From Novispirillum itersonii (GTDB taxonomy: Bacteria; Pseudomonadota; Alphaproteobacteria; Rhodospirillales; Rhodospirillaceae): a stretch of DNA of 64,000 bases. Shown in pieces: positions 26,901 to 34,568 of the stretch (its first letter is position 1; each line of letters starts with the position of its first letter). Location of the stretch: positions 1 through 64,000 of the forward strand of contig NZ_JACIIX010000012.1 in the NCBI RefSeq assembly GCF_014205675.1, given 5' to 3'. Under the pieces are notes generated by a model that saw only the letters and a list, made by a program, of their open reading frames with translations, searched no databases and was not told the origin of the DNA. The position numbers and the translations under genes were made by a program.

Positions 26901-27539
26901 ATGTCCAAGACCCTTGACCTTCTCGCCTGGCGCTATGCCGCCAAGAAAATGGATCCGTCCCGCGCCGTGCCGGAAGACGCCGTCGCCCGCATTGTCGAAG
27001 CGGTGCGCCAGACTGCCAGCTCCAGCGGCCTTCAGCCCTATGAGCTGCTGGTGGTGACCAACAAGGACCTGCGGGACCAGATCCGCGCCGTGGCGTGGAA
27101 TCAGGCGCAGGTGGTTGACGCCTCGCACCTGCTGGTGTTCGCGGCGTGGGACAATTACACCGCCGACCGCATCAATGCCGCCTTCGATCTGGTCAATGAC
27201 GAACGCGGCTTCCGCAATGAAGGCTGGGAAGCCTACCGTCAGCAGCTTCTGGCCAATTACACCGCCCGCGATGCCGAGACCAACTATCAGCATGCCGCCC
27301 GTCAGGCCTATATCGGCCTTGGCACTGCCCTGCTAGCCGCCGCCGAAGAACAGGTCGACAGCACCCCGATGGAAGGCTTCGACCCCGACAGTGTCGACAA
27401 GATCCTCGGCCTGCGCGAAAAGGGCCTGCGCTCGGTGATTCTGCTGCCGCTGGGGTATCGCGCGGCGGAAGGCGACTGGCTGGTCAACCTGAAGAAGGTG
27501 CGCCGCCCGCTGGCTCAGTTCGCCACCACGGTTGCTTAA
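26901..27539 (+). CDS. NAD(P)H-dependent oxidoreductase, nitroreductase family
   Basis: A 212-residue flavoprotein of the NfsB/YdgI branch: RYAAKKMDPSRAVPEDAV at the N-terminus, SSSGLQPYELLVVTN (FMN-site Ser-rich loop), a central ARQAYIGLGTALLAAAEE and the C-terminal ILLPLGYRAAEGDWLVNLKKVR. Such enzymes bind FMN as dimers and reduce quinones, nitro compounds or dihydropteridine. The physiological substrate cannot be told. ATG 26901 follows CAGGAAGACC. The stop codon is part of the terminator stem. Confidence 0.9.
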   Translation: MSKTLDLLAWRYAAKKMDPSRAVPEDAVARIVEAVRQTASSSGLQPYELLVVTNKDLRDQIRAVAWNQAQVVDASHLLVFAAWDNYTADRINAAFDLVNDERGFRNEGWEAYRQQLLANYTARDAETNYQHAARQAYIGLGTALLAAAEEQVDSTPMEGFDPDSVDKILGLREKGLRSVILLPLGYRAAEGDWLVNLKKVRRPLAQFATTVA

Positions 27540-27570
27540 AACCGGCAAAGCCGGTTTTAAGCTGTTTTTT
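27534..27570 (+). terminator. Terminator overlapping the nitroreductase stop codon
   Basis: Perfect 13-bp stem GCTTAAAACCGGC (27534-27546) with GCCGGTTTTAAGC (27550-27562), loop AAA, then TGTTTTTTT. The TAA at 27537-27539 lies inside the stem. Confidence 0.92.
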
Positions 27571-27576
27571 TCGGTT

Positions 27577-27720
27577 CCTCAGGCGGCGGGCGCGGGCATC
27601 CGCCCGCTTGCCTCACGCGCGAATGGTCGCGCGGGCCCTCAATGGGCCAGTCGGCCCCAAGGGCCTCCGCTTCTTTGATGGGTCCTTCAGGCAGCCGTCG
27701 GTGCGAGCGTCCGTGCTTTA
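27577..27720 (+). repeat. Hairpin-rich dispersed element, second locus
   Basis: A full copy from 27577 to about 27670: stem 1 GCGGGC-ATCC-GCCCGC, stem 2 GCGCGA-ATGG-TCGCGC, stem 3 GGCCC-TCAAT-GGGCC, linker CAGTC, stem 4 GGCCC-CAA-GGGCC. A decayed partial copy of the first module follows at about 27683-27720. It begins directly after the T run of the nitroreductase terminator. Confidence 0.88.
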
Positions 27721-27818
27721 CCCCTCTCCCCGACAGGGCGCCCCGTGGCGCCCTGTTGACCTTTTGATCCAGCACCGGCACAGTTTCTGCCCCTTTCTGC
27801 CCGACCGGAGTCCCGATC

Positions 27819-28442
27819 ATGGCGCTTGACCTGTGGCTGGTGTTCATCCCCGCCGTGTTCCTGCTGAACATGGCCCCCGGCCCCAACAACCTGCTGGTGA
27901 TGAACAACGCCGCCCGCTTCGGTCTGGGCACCGCCACACTGGCCGGTATGGGCCGGATGCCCGCCTTTGCGGCTCTGGTCGGCCTGACCGCCGTCGGGCT
28001 GGGCGCGGTGCTGGCCGCATCGGAACTGGCCTTCACCGTCATCAAATGGGTCGGGGCGCTCTATCTGGTCTATCTGGGCATCAAACTGTGGCGGGCCCCG
28101 GTGGAGGACACCGTTCTGGCTGAACGCAGCACCGAGGCAGTCAACATCCGGGCGCTGGCGACGCAGGAATTCCTGTCGGCGATTGCCAACCCCAAGGCGA
28201 TTCTGGTGTTCACCGCCTTCTTCCCGCAGTTTATGGATGCCAGCCAGCCGCCGACCGGCCAGCTGCTGATCATGGGGGCCACCTTTCTGGTGCTGGAAGC
28301 CGTCGCCCTCGTGCTGTACGGGGTCGGCGGGGCCGGAATGGGGCGGTTTTTCGCCACCGCCCGCGGCCGCCGGATCATGAACCGGGTGAGCGGCGGCGCG
28401 CTGGTGGCGGCCGGTGCGGCGCTTGCGGCCGCACGAAAGTAA
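27819..28442 (+). CDS. LysE/RhtB-family amino-acid exporter
   Basis: A 207-residue integral membrane protein with about six spans and the family's N-terminal MAPGPNNLLVMNNAARFG motif, then KWVGALYLVYLGIKLWR and SAIANPKAILVFTAFFPQF. It exports amino acids or related metabolites by proton exchange; the substrate is unknown. ATG 27819 follows CCGGAG. The last codons (AALAAARK) form the first unit of a 35-bp tandem repeat that continues downstream, so the C-terminus may be variable. Confidence 0.9.
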   Translation: MALDLWLVFIPAVFLLNMAPGPNNLLVMNNAARFGLGTATLAGMGRMPAFAALVGLTAVGLGAVLAASELAFTVIKWVGALYLVYLGIKLWRAPVEDTVLAERSTEAVNIRALATQEFLSAIANPKAILVFTAFFPQFMDASQPPTGQLLIMGATFLVLEAVALVLYGVGGAGMGRFFATARGRRIMNRVSGGALVAAGAALAAARK

Positions 28443-28570
28443 AACCACCGGCGGCGCTTGCGGCCGCACGGAAGTAAAACCAACAGCGGCGCTTGCGGCC
28501 GCACGAGAGTAAAACCACTGGCGGCGCTTGCGGCGGCACGAAAGTAAAACCACTGGCGGCACTTGCGGCG
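28415..28570 (+). repeat. 35-bp tandem repeat growing out of the lysE 3' end
   Basis: Units starting at 28415, 28450, 28485 and 28520, plus a partial unit at 28555, share GCGGCGCTTGCGGC and AGTAAAACCA cores with one to three differences each. The first unit contains the lysE stop codon, so later units are duplicates of the end of the gene. The period is not a multiple of three and no spacers separate units. Confidence 0.92.
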
Positions 28571-28691
28571 TATGGCGGAAGGTCTGCGAACCGGCCCCGC
28601 ACCCCCGCCCCCGCAATTTCCTTCCCCTTCCCGGTGCGGTGGGGTAAAACCGCCGCAACCCTGATTCCGTTTTTTCGATGCCGGAGGACCT

Positions 28692-30371
28692 ATGGCCGCC
28701 TATCAATACATCTACACCATGCGGGACCTGACCAAGATCTATCCCGGTGGCAAAAAGGTGGTGGAAGGGGTGTACCTGTCGTTCCTGCCGGGCGCCAAGA
28801 TCGGCGTGCTGGGCTACAACGGCGCCGGTAAGTCGACCCTGCTGCGCATCATGGCCGGTGTGGACAAGGAATACAGCGGCGAAGCCTGGGCGGCGGACGG
28901 CGTGCGCGTCGGCTTCCTCCAGCAGGAACCGCATCTGAACGCCGCCAAGACCGTTCTTGAGAACGTCATGGAAGGCGTCGGCGAAGTCTACGCCCTGCGT
29001 CAGCGCTTTGACGAAGTTTCCGCCAAGTTCGCCGACGTCGCCGACGACGACGAAATGAACGCCCTGCTGGAAGAACAGGGCAACCTTCAGGAAAAGATCG
29101 ATGCCTGCGACGGCTGGGATGTCGAGCGCAAGGTCGAGATCGCCATGGATGCGCTGCGCTGCCCCGATGGCGCCGCTGATGTGACCAAGCTGTCCGGCGG
29201 GGAAAAGCGCCGGGTGGCGCTGGCCCGCCTGCTGCTGTCCCGCCCCGACATGCTGCTGCTCGACGAACCGACCAACCACCTTGACGCCGAATCGGTGTGG
29301 TGGCTGGAACGCTTCCTTGAGGAATACGAAGGCACCGTCGTGGCCGTCACCCACGACCGTTACTTCCTCGACAACGTCACCGGCTGGATTCTGGAACTGG
29401 ACCGTGGCCGCGGCATCCCGTACGAGGGCAACTACTCCTCGTGGCTGGAACAGAAGCAGAAGCGTCTGGAACAGGAACAGCGCGAAGAAGCCGCCCGTCA
29501 GCGCACCATCACGCAGGAACTGGAGTGGATCCGTTCCAACCCGAAGGGCCGTCAGGCCAAGCAGAAGGCCCGTATCACCGCGTTCGACGATCTGGTGGCC
29601 AAGTCCGCCGACCGTCAGCCGGGCACCGCGCAGATCGTGATCCCGACCCCGGAACGTCTGGGTGGCGTGGTGATTGAGGCGGAAAACCTGACCAAATCCT
29701 TCGGCGACCGCCTGCTGATCGAAAACCTGACGTTCCGTCTGCCGCCGGGCGGCATCGTCGGCGTCATCGGCCCGAACGGGGCCGGTAAGACCACCCTGTT
29801 CAAGATGCTGACCGGGGTGGAACAGCCCGACAGCGGCAGCATCCGCATCGGCGAGACTGTCAAGCTCGGCTACGTTGACCAGAGCCGCGACGCGCTGGAC
29901 GACAACAAGACCGTGTGGGAAGAAATCTCCGGCGGGAATGACGAAATCGACCTCGGCAAGCGCAAGATCCAGTCGCGTGCCTATGTCGGCTCCTTCAATT
30001 TCCGGGGCGGCGACCAGCAGAAGAAGCTGAGCCAGCTGTCCGGCGGGGAACGCAACCGCGTCCACCTTGCCAAGATGCTGAAGTCCGGCGCCAACGTCCT
30101 GCTGCTTGACGAACCGACCAACGACCTTGACATTGATACCCTGCGTGCCCTGGAGGACGCCCTGCTCGACTTCCCCGGCTGCGCCGTGGTCATCTCCCAC
30201 GATCGCTGGTTCCTTGACCGCGTTGCCACCCACATTCTGGCCTTTGAAGGCAACAGCCATGTGGAATGGTTCGAAGGCAACTTCGAAGACTACGAAGCGG
30301 ACAAGAAGCGCCGCCTCGGCTCTGACGCCGAGCAGCCGCACCGGATCAAATACAAGCCGGTTCACCGCTGA
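28692..30371 (+). CDS. ettA: Energy-dependent translational throttle protein EttA (ABC-F ATPase)
   Basis: A 559-residue soluble protein with two ABC ATPase domains. Domain 1 has [21 protein letters not shown] and DEPTNHLD; domain 2 has [21 protein letters not shown] and DEPTNDLD. A charged linker ([17 protein letters not shown]) and an arm insert lie between them. The start [19 protein letters not shown] is typical of EttA. ABC-F proteins bind the ribosomal E site; EttA gates entry into the elongation cycle according to ATP/ADP ratio. ATG 28692 has GGAGG just upstream. It is well conserved and likely highly expressed. Confidence 0.96.
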   Translation: MAAYQYIYTMRDLTKIYPGGKKVVEGVYLSFLPGAKIGVLGYNGAGKSTLLRIMAGVDKEYSGEAWAADGVRVGFLQQEPHLNAAKTVLENVMEGVGEVYALRQRFDEVSAKFADVADDDEMNALLEEQGNLQEKIDACDGWDVERKVEIAMDALRCPDGAADVTKLSGGEKRRVALARLLLSRPDMLLLDEPTNHLDAESVWWLERFLEEYEGTVVAVTHDRYFLDNVTGWILELDRGRGIPYEGNYSSWLEQKQKRLEQEQREEAARQRTITQELEWIRSNPKGRQAKQKARITAFDDLVAKSADRQPGTAQIVIPTPERLGGVVIEAENLTKSFGDRLLIENLTFRLPPGGIVGVIGPNGAGKTTLFKMLTGVEQPDSGSIRIGETVKLGYVDQSRDALDDNKTVWEEISGGNDEIDLGKRKIQSRAYVGSFNFRGGDQQKKLSQLSGGERNRVHLAKMLKSGANVLLLDEPTNDLDIDTLRALEDALLDFPGCAVVISHDRWFLDRVATHILAFEGNSHVEWFEGNFEDYEADKKRRLGSDAEQPHRIKYKPVHR

Positions 30372-30383
30372 TCTGTCACAGAA

Positions 30384-30409
30384 GGCCCGCCCTCACCGGC
30401 GGGCCTTTT
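30384..30409 (+). terminator. Terminator of ettA
   Basis: GGCCCGCC (30384-30391) and GGCGGGCC (30398-30405) followed by TTTTG. The next gene starts 19 bases later. Confidence 0.88.
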
Positions 30410-30427
30410 GCTTTAGGAGAGACGCCG

Positions 30428-30991
30428 ATGGGCACCCAGTACCCTGCCCTGACTGAAGAGCACCGCAGCTTCATCGCCGCCCAGAAGATTTTCTTCGTCG
30501 GCACCGCCACCGCCGACAGTCTGGTCAATATTTCCCCCAAGGGCATGGACAGCTTCCGGGTCCTGTCCGACACCCGGGTGGCGTGGCTGAACGTCACCGG
30601 CAGCGGCAACGAAAGCGCCGCCCACGTCCGGCTGAACCCCCGCATGACCCTGATGTTCTGTGCCTTTTCCGGAAAACCGGTGATCCTGCGCCTGTATGGC
30701 CGGGCCCGGGTCCTCCATCCGCATGATGCGGACTGGACGGAGATGGCCGCCCTGTTCCCGGCCCTGCCCGGGGCCCGGCAGATTTTTGACGTTCAGGTCG
30801 ATCTGGTACAGACCTCCTGCGGAATGGCGGTGCCGTTTTATGAGTATGCCGGGGACCGCAGCGCCCTGAACGACTGGGCAACCCGGCAGGGGGAAGACGG
30901 CCTGATCAAGTACCGGGACAAGAAAAACCGCCTCAGCCTTGACGGCCTGCCAACCGGAATTTTCCCCGAACCTCCGGATCTGGACGGTTGA
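30428..30991 (+). CDS. Pyridoxamine 5'-phosphate oxidase-like flavoprotein
   Basis: A 187-residue protein whose first 125 residues fit the split-barrel PPOX/FMN-binding fold: FIAAQKIFFVGTATADSLVN, ISPKGMDSFRVL and RLYGRARVLHP. The remainder is a variable tail with KYRDKKNRLSLDGLPTG. Proteins of this subgroup (PNPOx-like, with the ISPKG motif) bind FMN or heme-related ligands, but the reaction is not known. It is unlikely to be true PdxH. ATG 30428 follows TAGGAGAGA. It is probably monocistronic. Confidence 0.82.
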   Translation: MGTQYPALTEEHRSFIAAQKIFFVGTATADSLVNISPKGMDSFRVLSDTRVAWLNVTGSGNESAAHVRLNPRMTLMFCAFSGKPVILRLYGRARVLHPHDADWTEMAALFPALPGARQIFDVQVDLVQTSCGMAVPFYEYAGDRSALNDWATRQGEDGLIKYRDKKNRLSLDGLPTGIFPEPPDLDG

Positions 30992-31070
30992 ATGATAAAA
31001 TTTCATCGATCCAGACGATGTGTCCCCCTTCCGCAGTGCAGAAAACAGGCGTAGCGTCGGTCTCCGGATT

Positions 31071-31124
31071 TAGAGCATTTTCCGATTGTACGAAAACAGG
31101 TGTCCACTGTTGCTGAAAGCGCTC
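31071..31124. repeat. Double-hairpin dispersed repeat, short copy C
   Basis: TAGAGCATTTTCCGATTG at the left matches the second hairpin arm of the copies at 21036 and 41016. The right part, ending GCTGAAAGCGCTC, is the reverse complement of their first arm. It forms one hairpin combining halves of the longer repeat. It is 38 bases before the DUF805 start. Confidence 0.75.
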
Positions 31125-31161
31125 CAGTCTTATCCTCAATTGGGTTCAGGGGGTCCCCGCC

Positions 31162-31521
31162 ATGGGTTTCATGGATGCCGTCAAGGTCTGCTTTTCCAAA
31201 TATGTCAGCTTTTCCGGCCGGGCCTGCCGCTCGGAATATTGGTACTTCATGCTGTTCAACCTGATTGTCAGCGTGGTGCTGAGTGTGGTTGAAGGCATCG
31301 TGGATATGCCCGGCCTTCTGGTCGGACTGTACTCTCTGGCGGTCACGCTGCCGGTTCTGGCCGTCACCGCCCGCCGCCTGCACGACACCGGCCGTTCCGG
31401 GTGGTGGATGCTGATCCAGCTGATCCCGCTGGTTGGCTTCATCATTCTACTGCTCTGGCTGGTGAAAACCGGCGGAGACACCGAAAACGCCTATGGCCCC
31501 AGCCCGGTCGCTGCGGCCTGA
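31162..31521 (+). CDS. DUF805 family membrane protein
   Basis: A 119-residue protein with four hydrophobic spans and the DUF805 signatures FSGRACRSEYWYFMLFNLI near the start and ARRLHDTGRSGWWMLIQLIPLVG in the second half. The cytoplasmic RRLHD motif between spans is diagnostic. It sits in the inner membrane; function unknown. ATG 31162 gives the usual length. The leader contains the short repeat copy. Confidence 0.9.
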   Translation: MGFMDAVKVCFSKYVSFSGRACRSEYWYFMLFNLIVSVVLSVVEGIVDMPGLLVGLYSLAVTLPVLAVTARRLHDTGRSGWWMLIQLIPLVGFIILLLWLVKTGGDTENAYGPSPVAAA

Positions 31522-31530
31522 TTGCGGCCC

Positions 31531-31570
31531 CCGCCCTTTTCCCCGGTCTTCCAGCCGGGGAAAAGGGCGG
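31531..31570. terminator. Long perfect inverted repeat after the DUF805 gene
   Basis: CCGCCCTTTTCCCCGG (31531-31546) and CCGGGGAAAAGGGCGG (31555-31570) give a 16-bp perfect stem with an 8-base loop, 10 bases past the stop codon. There is no T run, so it may act as an RNA-stabilising or processing hairpin rather than a classical terminator. Confidence 0.6.
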
Positions 31571-31653
31571 CTATTGTGCGCCTGCGGTCCCGGAACCCCG
31601 CCCTGCGGGGTTTCGCCGTTTCTGTGCCCTCTTCTCCCGGATGAAAGCGCCCC

Positions 31654-32160
31654 ATGAAAGCGATTGAAACCGTCATTGAACGCATCCTGTTTGCCAGCCG
31701 CTGGCTGCTGACCCCGATGTATCTGGGGATGACGCTGCTGCTGGCGCTGTTTGCGGTCAAATTCTTTCAGGAGCTGATCCATCTGGTTCCGAACATTCTG
31801 GAACTGGCGGAAACCGACCTGATTCTGGTGGCTCTGGCGCTGATTGACCTGACGCTGGTGGCCAATCTGATCATCATGGTGATCATCTCCGGTTACGAAA
31901 ATTTCGTCAGCCGGATTGATCTGGACGAAAACGCCGAGAAACTGTCGTGGGTCGGCAAACTGGATTCCGGCACCCTGAAGCTGAAGGTTGCCGCCTCGAT
32001 CGTCGCCATCTCGTCGATCCACCTGCTGAAAGCCTTCATGAACACCACCAAAACCGACACCACCACCCTGATGTGGCTGGTGATCATCCACATGACCTTT
32101 GTGGTGTCGGCCCTGCTGCTGGCGTGGCTGGATAAGATGGCCTTCCGCCACGACCACTGA
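31654..32160 (+). CDS. YqhA/UPF0114 family membrane protein
   Basis: A 168-residue protein with about four membrane spans and strong family sequence: [18 protein letters not shown], then [23 protein letters not shown] and [20 protein letters not shown]. It is an inner membrane protein of unknown function, widespread in Proteobacteria. ATG 31654 matches the family's usual start. It is followed by a bidirectional terminator. Confidence 0.93.
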   Translation: MKAIETVIERILFASRWLLTPMYLGMTLLLALFAVKFFQELIHLVPNILELAETDLILVALALIDLTLVANLIIMVIISGYENFVSRIDLDENAEKLSWVGKLDSGTLKLKVAASIVAISSIHLLKAFMNTTKTDTTTLMWLVIIHMTFVVSALLLAWLDKMAFRHDH

Positions 32161-32183
32161 TCCCCGTTCACATCCAATGCCTT

Positions 32184-32214
32184 AGAAGGCCCCACCAGTC
32201 CGGCGGGGCCTTCT
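32184..32214. terminator. Bidirectional terminator between YqhA-type gene and MFS gene
   Basis: AGAAGGCCCC (32184-32193) and GGGGCCTTCT (32205-32214) form a perfect 10-bp stem between convergent genes. Confidence 0.75.
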
Positions 32215-32231
32215 GTCATCCGGGGATCCGG

Positions 32232-33467
32232 TTATCCTTCGGCCTTGCACGGCGTCAGTTCCGGCACCGCCCGCCCCTGCCTCCGCCCCAGCCACACCAG
32301 CCCAAGGCCGGACGCCGCCAGCAGCCCACCCGCCACCGGCACGGCGGCATAGCCCAGACCGGCGCTGATTACCGCCCCGCCAACCGCCGCCCCGATGGCA
32401 TTGCCAAGGTTAAAGGCCCCGATGTTGATCGAGGAGGCCAGCCCCGGCGCGTCTGCCGCCACCTGCATCACCCGCATCTGTACCGGCGGAACGATGGCGA
32501 AGGCCGCCGCCCCCCACAGCAACAGGACTCCGGCAGCCCCGGCCGGATTGCCGATCACCAGCGGCATCGCCAGCATGATCAGCGCCAGCGCGCCAAGAAA
32601 CAGTGCCGTCGCCCCATCCAGCGACCAGTCCGCCACCCGGCCCCCCACACCGTTGCCCACCGTAAAGCCAAGGCCGATCAGCACCAGCGCCACGGTCACG
32701 AACAGCCCGGACGCCTGTGTCAGCGTCTGCAACAGCGGCGCGACGTAGGTGTAGAGGGTGAACATGGCGCTGGAGCCCAGCACCGTGGTCAGCAGGGCAA
32801 GAAGCACCGGCGTGCGGGTCAGCACTGCCAGTTCCCGCCGCACCTGCGGCCGCTGGCCACGGTTACCCTTCGGCAGGGCCAGACCAAGGGCAACAATCGC
32901 CATCAGGCCCAGCACGGCGGTTCCGGCGAAGGACATCCGCCAGCCGATCTGTTGCCCGACCCATGTCGCCAACGGCACACCGCCGACGTTGGCGATGGTC
33001 AGCCCCATGAACATGGTGGCCACCGCACTGGCCCGCCGCTCCGGGCGGACCACACTGGCCGCCACCACCGCCCCAAGGCCGAAAAAGGCCCCGTGGTTCA
33101 GGCTGGTGATCAGGCGGGAGGCCAGCAGGCTCCAGTAATCCGGGGCCAGCGCCGACAGCAGGTTGCCAAGGGTGAAAATCGCCATCAGCCCGATCAGGGC
33201 GCTGCGGCGGCCAAACCGGCTGAACAGCAGGGTCATCACCGGGGCACCAAGGGTAACGCCGATGGCATAGGCGCTGACCAGCAGCCCGGCGGTGGGAATC
33301 GACACCTCGACCCCCTCGGCGATGACCGGCAACAGCCCCATCGGTGAAAATTCGGTGGTGCCGATCCCGAAGGCCCCGATTGCCAAGGCCAGCAGCGACC
33401 AGCGCCCGGAGTCCGGGGTGCCAGCGGCGGCGGCACTGGCGGCGGGGGTATCCTGATCTGTCTGCAT
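32232..33467 (-). CDS. MFS transporter, drug/arabinose efflux (AraJ/YdhP-like) type
   Basis: A 411-residue 12-span major facilitator protein: IGAFGIGTTEFSPMGLLPVIA in span 1, the SAYAIGVTLGAPVMTLLFSRFGRR loop between spans 2 and 3, and a second half beginning at about residue 205. The first-span GTTEF sequence is typical of the DHA1 sugar-efflux/YdhP branch. ATG 33467 follows GAGGAAG; the longer frame begins without a good binding site. It is divergent from the LysR gene, the usual arrangement for control by that regulator. Confidence 0.9.
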   Translation of the reverse strand: MQTDQDTPAASAAAAGTPDSGRWSLLALAIGAFGIGTTEFSPMGLLPVIAEGVEVSIPTAGLLVSAYAIGVTLGAPVMTLLFSRFGRRSALIGLMAIFTLGNLLSALAPDYWSLLASRLITSLNHGAFFGLGAVVAASVVRPERRASAVATMFMGLTIANVGGVPLATWVGQQIGWRMSFAGTAVLGLMAIVALGLALPKGNRGQRPQVRRELAVLTRTPVLLALLTTVLGSSAMFTLYTYVAPLLQTLTQASGLFVTVALVLIGLGFTVGNGVGGRVADWSLDGATALFLGALALIMLAMPLVIGNPAGAAGVLLLWGAAAFAIVPPVQMRVMQVAADAPGLASSINIGAFNLGNAIGAAVGGAVISAGLGYAAVPVAGGLLAASGLGLVWLGRRQGRAVPELTPCKAEG

Positions 33468-33557
33468 CCTCGTCTTCCTCTGTCGTCCTCTGATCCTGCC
33501 GGGCGACACAGCCCCGGCCCATGCGTGGGAAAACAGATAGGCCCCCTGACAGACCTT

Positions 33558-33584
33558 GATAATTCAGTGCCGCGCCACATTATC
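33558..33584. promoter_or_regulatory. Candidate LysR operator in the MFS/LysR intergenic region
   Basis: GATAAT (33558-33563) and ATTATC (33579-33584) form an inverted repeat with 15 bases between arms, lying between the two divergent start codons. This layout suits a LysR-type dimer; it is a by-eye prediction. Confidence 0.4.
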
Positions 33585-33614
33585 TATGAAACCAATTCAC
33601 AGATGAGGGGCCAG

Positions 33615-34520
33615 ATGGACAACCGCGCCGGGGAAATGGACGTGTTCCTGCGGGTGGTGGACAGCGGCAGCTTCTCCGAGGCCGCCCGCCAGCTGCGGAT
33701 GACCCCGTCCACCGTCTCCAAGCTGATCGGCCGGATTGAAGCCCGCCTCGGGGTCCGGCTGCTGGAACGGTCTACCCGCCGCCTGTCGCTGACGGCGGAG
33801 GGGCAGATTTACTATGACCGCAGCCAGACCCTGCTGGCCGATCTGGCGGAGATTGAACGCGATCTGGCGCACGGAGCGACCAGCCCCGGCGGCACCGTGC
33901 GTGTCACCGCCTCGGTCGGCTTTGGCATGGTGGCGGTGGAACCGCTGTTGCCCGCCTTCTGGCAGGCTTATCCCAACATCGTCGTCGATCTGTCGCTGTC
34001 CGACGAGATCATCGACCTGTATCTGGACCGCACCGATATCGCTTTCCGGGTCGGGGCGCTGTCCAGTTCCGCCCTCACCGCCCGGCGGCTGGGCACCGCC
34101 CCGCGCAAGTTTGTCGCCGCCCCGGCCTATCTGGCCCGGCATGGCACCCCGCGCAGCCTGCACGATCTGGCCGGGCACCGCTGCCTTGGCCTGAATTTCC
34201 GCCGGTCGGTGCCGCTGTGGGCCGGATATGCCGACTCCTGCCCGCTGCTGGCCAACAATGGCGAGACAGTCCGGCGGCTGGCGCTGGCCGGGATGGGGCT
34301 GGCCCGCATGGGCGAATTCCATATCCGCGAGGATCTGCGCTCCGGGGCACTGGTGGAGATCCTGCAAGGCGACAGCGCCGGGGACAGTATAGGCGACAGC
34401 GAGGATGTCCACATGCTGTTCCTTGGCACCGACCGTATGCCGCACCGGGTCCGCGCCTTCATCGACTTCATGGCTCCCCGGCTGAAGGCCTTTCTCGACG
34501 GCGGCCCCCTGACGCCATAA
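33615..34520 (+). CDS. LysR-family transcriptional regulator
   Basis: A 301-residue LysR protein: the N-terminal winged helix-turn-helix (about 4-62) shows MDVFLRVVDSGSFSEAARQL followed by TPSTVSKLIGRIEARLGVRL. The effector-binding domain (about 90-298) begins GTVRVTASVGFGMVAV. I chose ATG 33615 because GAGGGG lies upstream and this aligns with the family start; the in-frame ATG at 33525 would extend into the intergenic operator. It likely controls the divergent MFS gene. Confidence 0.9.
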   Translation: MDNRAGEMDVFLRVVDSGSFSEAARQLRMTPSTVSKLIGRIEARLGVRLLERSTRRLSLTAEGQIYYDRSQTLLADLAEIERDLAHGATSPGGTVRVTASVGFGMVAVEPLLPAFWQAYPNIVVDLSLSDEIIDLYLDRTDIAFRVGALSSSALTARRLGTAPRKFVAAPAYLARHGTPRSLHDLAGHRCLGLNFRRSVPLWAGYADSCPLLANNGETVRRLALAGMGLARMGEFHIREDLRSGALVEILQGDSAGDSIGDSEDVHMLFLGTDRMPHRVRAFIDFMAPRLKAFLDGGPLTP

Positions 34521-34524
34521 AGCA

Positions 34525-34554
34525 ACAGGGCGGGATCCGGAGACCCCGCCCTGT
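34525..34554. terminator. Hairpin between convergent LysR and transketolase-like genes
   Basis: ACAGGGCGGG (34525-34534) and CCCGCCCTGT (34545-34554); there is no clear T run, so efficiency is uncertain. Confidence 0.5.
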
Positions 34555-34568
34555 GTCACGCCGACCGA

